A stretch of 64,000 nucleotides of DNA from Streptomyces sp. NBC_00306. Its GTDB lineage: Bacteria > Actinomycetota > Actinomycetes > Streptomycetales > Streptomycetaceae. Shown piece after piece: positions 59,713-64,000 of this stretch. The notes under the pieces were generated by a model, which saw only the letters and a list, made by a program, of their open reading frames with translations, was not told where the DNA came from and did no database searches. Within the stretch, counting starts at the first letter, position 1, and every line of letters starts with the position of its first letter. Location of the stretch: assembly GCF_036169555.1 (NCBI RefSeq), contig NZ_CP108032.1:4650001-4714000 (forward strand). The letters run 5' to 3'. The position numbers and the translations under genes are program-made.

Positions 59713-60132
59713 TCAGCCCTCCGCGCGCCGGTCCTTCGCGCGGGCCGCGCGCCATTCGGTGAGGACCGCGTCGATGTCGAACGGCTTGCGCCCCAGCGGC
59801 GGACCCGGCGGCGGACGGAGAATCGCGGCGGTGATCTTCTCGTTGATCCCGGTCAGGATGCGCCGGACCTCGGACTCCGTCGTGGCGCGGTCCACCGCGT
59901 CCCGGGCGTCCTCCGCCTCCTTGCGCAGCGCCAGTGTCGGCGGCAGGACGGAGACGCCCTCACGGTGCATCTTGCTCTTGACCCACCACAGTTCGTCGTA
60001 CGGCGCCTTGTCGTCCGGCAGCGGCTTCCCGAAGCCGGGCAGTGAGGTGAAGTCACCCCGTTCCGTCGCGTCGCGGATCTGCTTGTCCACCCACGACTCG
60101 AAACTGACGCCCGGGGGCTTTCGTTCGGTCAC
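59713..60132 (-). CDS. DUF1992 (DnaJ-C28-like) protein
   Basis: A 139-residue DUF1992 protein. Seen: the signature SFESWVDKQIRDATERGDFTSLPGFGKPLP near the N-terminus and a helical, charged C-terminus. Family members are small soluble proteins related to the DnaJ homologue subfamily C member 28 region; function in bacteria is not established. GTG at 60132 follows GGGAGG. It is on the opposite strand to the M1 gene, with a 39-nt gap. Confidence 0.88.
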   Translation of the reverse strand: MTERKPPGVSFESWVDKQIRDATERGDFTSLPGFGKPLPDDKAPYDELWWVKSKMHREGVSVLPPTLALRKEAEDARDAVDRATTESEVRRILTGINEKITAAILRPPPGPPLGRKPFDIDAVLTEWRAARAKDRRAEG

Positions 60133-60225
60133 GTCCCGACCTCCCGTCTCGGTCCCTCCATCGTAGGCGGGCCGGGAAAACGAAGGGGGGTGGCCGTGGT
60201 CCGGCCACCCCCGCCCCCGGCGGCG

Positions 60226-61374
60226 TCAGCAGTTGCCGGCAGCCGCCCGTCCCGCGAACCGGTCCGCCAGCCAATTGGCCGCCGGAATCGCCTCGGTGAT
60301 CACTCCGGTGACGTGCTCGCCGAGCACGATCGTCCGCCACTTCACGTTCGCGCCCTTCGCGCACCAATCCTTGCGCAGCTGCGCCCCCTGGCCGTAGGGG
60401 ATCAGCTCGTCGGCCAGCGCGTGGTACAGGTACACGGGATGGCCGGGGCGGCGCGAGCCGAGGTCGGACTCGTGCAGCCGCTTCTGCCACTGCGGGGTCT
60501 CCAGCGGATTGCGCACCGTCATCTCGGAGATCTTCTTGAAGGATCCGACGGTGGTGTCGAGGGCCACGCAGTTGTTGCTCAGGAACGAGATGAGCGCCCT
60601 GCCCGCCGGGTTCAGATACGAGTCCAGTTTCAGCTCGGGGAAGGCCGCGTCCTGGCCGGCCGCCGCCATGAACAGCAGCCCCGATCCGTAGGAGCCGTCG
60701 TGTACGGGGGCGAGCCCGGTCAGCCGGGCGGGTACGCCGCCGGTCACCGTGCCCCTGACCTTCAGTTCCGGGGCGTACGAGCCGTGCAGTTCGGCCGCCC
60801 AGCTCGACGCCTGTCCGCCCTGCGAGTAGCCCATGATCCCGACGGGGGAGTCGGCGGAGAGGCCGGCCTCCGGCAGCGCGATCGCGGCGCGGGCCGCGTC
60901 CAGCACGGCGTGGCCGGCCGAGCGGCCCACCGTGTAGGTGTGCTCGCCCGGGGTGCCGAGCCCTTCGTAGTCGGTGACCGCGACGGCCCAGCCGCGCAGG
61001 GTCAGCTGCTGGATCAGATTGGCCTCGACGGTCGTGCCGGTGGGGAATCCGGCGCTCGGTGCGCAGCTGTCGGCGAGGCCGACGGTGCCCACCGCGTAGG
61101 TGACCAGAGGACGCGGGCCGGCGCGGCCGTCCTGGGGGACGATCACCGTGCCGGAGACGGTGTTCGGGGCGCCGTCGGCGGTGGTGGAGCGGTAGGTGAT
61201 CCGCCAGGCCTTGGTCGCGGTGGGCTGTCCGGGCAGGGGATGGAAAGCGCTCGGCGCCGAGCCGACGATGTCGCCGGGGCCTGCGGCCGACGTGTCGTCC
61301 GCGGACGCTGTGGGGGTGGCTGCCGAGAGGGCGAGTGCGGCCATGACGGCCAGCACCCGGGTGGGTACACGCAT
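60226..61374 (-). CDS. Secreted lipase (LIP family, alpha/beta hydrolase)
   Basis: A 382-residue exported lipase/esterase of the secretory LIP family (Candida lipase A-like). Seen: a signal peptide (MRVPTRVLAVMAALALSAA, cleavage near residue 25), the nucleophile motif GYSQGG, a D-x-L-I-P segment with the likely acid, and a HVTGV histidine near the end. Cysteines CAPS, NNC, WCAKG and the C-terminal C suggest two disulfides. It lies on the minus strand downstream of the AraC regulator, which may control it. Confidence 0.9.
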   Translation of the reverse strand: MRVPTRVLAVMAALALSAATPTASADDTSAAGPGDIVGSAPSAFHPLPGQPTATKAWRITYRSTTADGAPNTVSGTVIVPQDGRAGPRPLVTYAVGTVGLADSCAPSAGFPTGTTVEANLIQQLTLRGWAVAVTDYEGLGTPGEHTYTVGRSAGHAVLDAARAAIALPEAGLSADSPVGIMGYSQGGQASSWAAELHGSYAPELKVRGTVTGGVPARLTGLAPVHDGSYGSGLLFMAAAGQDAAFPELKLDSYLNPAGRALISFLSNNCVALDTTVGSFKKISEMTVRNPLETPQWQKRLHESDLGSRRPGHPVYLYHALADELIPYGQGAQLRKDWCAKGANVKWRTIVLGEHVTGVITEAIPAANWLADRFAGRAAAGNC

Positions 61375-61479
61375 TGCGGCTCTCCCAACGGTCCAGTGAT
61401 GCTGGGCAGTTGACGGAAAGGTAGTGACCCGTGAGTAAGTTCCGTCCTGACCGGGCAGCTCAGCTTCACTGACTTCGGG

Positions 61480-62526
61480 TCAACTCGCGTCGGCCGACCC
61501 GTCGTGATCAACGACGTCGGCCTGTCCGCGGTACGCCCCCGGTGTCGTCCCCGTCCACCGGCGGAACGCCCGGTGGAAGGAGGTGTCCTCGGAGAAACCG
61601 AGGCGGGCCGCGAGTTCCGCGATCGGCTCGTTCCCCTCGGCGAGACCGGCGATCGCCGCGTCCCGCCGCACCGCGTCCTTCAGTTGCCGGTAGGACGTCT
61701 CCTCCTGCTGAAGCCTTCGCCGCAGCGTCGCCGGGCTGACCGCGAGCCGGGCGGCGGTCTCGTCCAGCGAGGGGAGCCTCGGGGAGGCCCGCAGCGAGCG
61801 GGCGAGCGCGCGGCGCACCTGCTCGCCGACGGTCGCCGCGTACTCCCGCCGGCTCAGCAGCTCGAACGGCGAGGCCCGCAGCATCTTCTCCAGCGCCGGC
61901 TCGTCCCGCAGCAGCGGCGATGCCAGCCAGTGGGCGGAGAAGACGGCCGTGGTCACCGGCTCCCCGTAGCGGACGGGGCAGCCGAAGAGGTACGGGTACT
62001 CGTCGTGGTGCGGCGGCGGGGGGTAGCCGAACCCGGCCCGCAGCAGCGGGATGCGGCGGCCGATGAACCAGCTGCACAGGCGGTGCCAGATGACCACCAG
62101 ACACTCGGCGAGGAAGCGGTCCTCGTCCCGGCCGAGGTCGTTGCGCACCACGAACACCGCCTCGTCGCCGTCCCGGGTGAGGGCGAGGTCGGGGCCGCCG
62201 GGGAACAGCCCGTAGAAGGCGGCACCGCGCTCGATCGCCGCGCCCAGATCACGGCAGCCCAGCGTGGCGTGGCACATCATCGCGAAGGTGCCCGGGCGGC
62301 TCGGCGACGGGCCGAGACCGAGGAACTCGTCGTGGGTCGCCCGGTACAGCGCCCGGAACAGCAGGCCGAACTGGTCGGCGGTGACGCGGGCCCGGTCGTC
62401 GCTCAGCAGCAGCGGGGGGATGCCGGCGGTCTGGAGCAGCGGGACGGTGTCGAGGCCGTGACGCTCCGCCCCACGCAGCACGGCCCGCACATGGTGCACG
62501 GTGATCGTCCGCTTCCCCATGGTCAT
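61480..62526 (-). CDS. AraC family regulator with Arabinose_bd-like (QdtA/OruR-type) N-terminal domain
   Basis: A 348-residue regulator of the long AraC group (OruR/ArgR-like). Seen: an N-terminal domain beginning TITVHHVRAVLRGAERHGLD and a C-terminal HTH pair (SLDETAARLAVSPATLRRRLQ and PIAELAARLGFSEDTSFHRAFRRWTGTTPGAYR). ATG at 62526 (or 62520). Neighbours are a secreted lipase downstream and a divergent acyl-CoA synthetase, so control of fatty-acid or ester use is likely. The 88-nt gap to the synthetase holds a good inverted repeat. Confidence 0.92.
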   Translation of the reverse strand: MTMGKRTITVHHVRAVLRGAERHGLDTVPLLQTAGIPPLLLSDDRARVTADQFGLLFRALYRATHDEFLGLGPSPSRPGTFAMMCHATLGCRDLGAAIERGAAFYGLFPGGPDLALTRDGDEAVFVVRNDLGRDEDRFLAECLVVIWHRLCSWFIGRRIPLLRAGFGYPPPPHHDEYPYLFGCPVRYGEPVTTAVFSAHWLASPLLRDEPALEKMLRASPFELLSRREYAATVGEQVRRALARSLRASPRLPSLDETAARLAVSPATLRRRLQQEETSYRQLKDAVRRDAAIAGLAEGNEPIAELAARLGFSEDTSFHRAFRRWTGTTPGAYRGQADVVDHDGSADAS

Positions 62527-62563
62527 CGACGGTAGCGGGGTTGAGCGGTGGGGTCAGCGGGCG

Positions 62564-62578
62564 TGACGGTTTCCGTCA
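62564..62578. promoter_or_regulatory. Inverted repeat between araC and acyl-CoA synthetase genes
   Basis: TGACGG-TTT-CCGTCA, a perfect 6-bp dyad centrally placed in the divergent gap. It is a candidate binding site for the AraC regulator or another factor. Confidence 0.4.
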
Positions 62579-62614
62579 TGCCACCGGCGGTGGCCACGTC
62601 CTTACGTTCGGTGC

Positions 62615-64000
<1,386 letters not shown>

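Overview
The window looks like Streptomyces chromosome. GC is very high, with strong GC at third codon positions, frequent GTG starts and many 4-nt ATGA/GTGA gene overlaps. The gene content fits: the futalosine menaquinone route (MqnE, MqnL, MqnP, MqnM), mycothiol-type DinB proteins, a Cys-rich leader peptide and a Pls/PosA-type synthetase. I saw no tRNA, rRNA, CRISPR array, insertion sequence or prophage.

Layout. 1-13.99 kb: a truncated secreted S33 peptidase, aldose epimerase, cyclase, then a same-strand run of GMC oxidoreductase, SDR, cydAB (bd-type oxidase) and a cation/proton antiporter. These face a GH15 glycosidase and are followed by a DUF2254 membrane protein. 14-27 kb: an accessory-looking patchwork. 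It holds an APC permease, a GDT1-family manganese exporter behind a yybP-ykoY riboswitch, SDR, YnfA, a lone AAA ATPase, a divergent flavin monooxygenase/TetR pair with two double operators, a Mut7-C protein, GNAT, AraC, a TIGR03086 protein, a RibD-C reductase and several intergenic repeats. 27-38.6 kb: hemL, a histidine phosphatase, a Tat-lipoprotein deacetylase, the resA-ccdA-resB-ccsB cytochrome c maturation operon, an ECF sigma factor with its partner, and a 2OG oxygenase operon. 38.7-45.7 kb: the menaquinone cluster with an embedded unknown gene, an Lrp regulator, a GNAT and DUF4229.

45.7-47.6 kb is a compact regulated unit: a palindromic operator, a promoter giving a leaderless transcript, a peptide ending LCRCMSAVCCRSV, a strong hairpin, a DAACS-family transporter and a terminator. 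The leader suggests cysteine sensing, so the transporter is probably for cystine. 47.6-53.8 kb is a lipid cluster (TetR, MaoC dehydratase, two-domain FabG, thiolase, acyl-CoA synthetase) resembling mycobacterial htdX-fabG4-fadA2. The same 16-nt operator-like box lies upstream of the TetR gene and, in tandem, between fabG and the thiolase.

54.2-59.7 kb encodes a 1354-residue membrane-bound synthetase of the epsilon-poly-lysine synthetase (Pls/PosA) type, overlapping an M1 zinc aminopeptidase gene. Its adenylation pocket, read by hand, is D-A-E-S-I-G-T-V-V-K, which suggests lysine or a related cationic amino acid. The right end has a DUF1992 protein, a secreted lipase, an AraC regulator and a truncated acyl-CoA synthetase. 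The middle of the window concentrates respiratory-chain supply genes: haem precursor, cytochrome c maturation and menaquinone, with cydAB at some distance.
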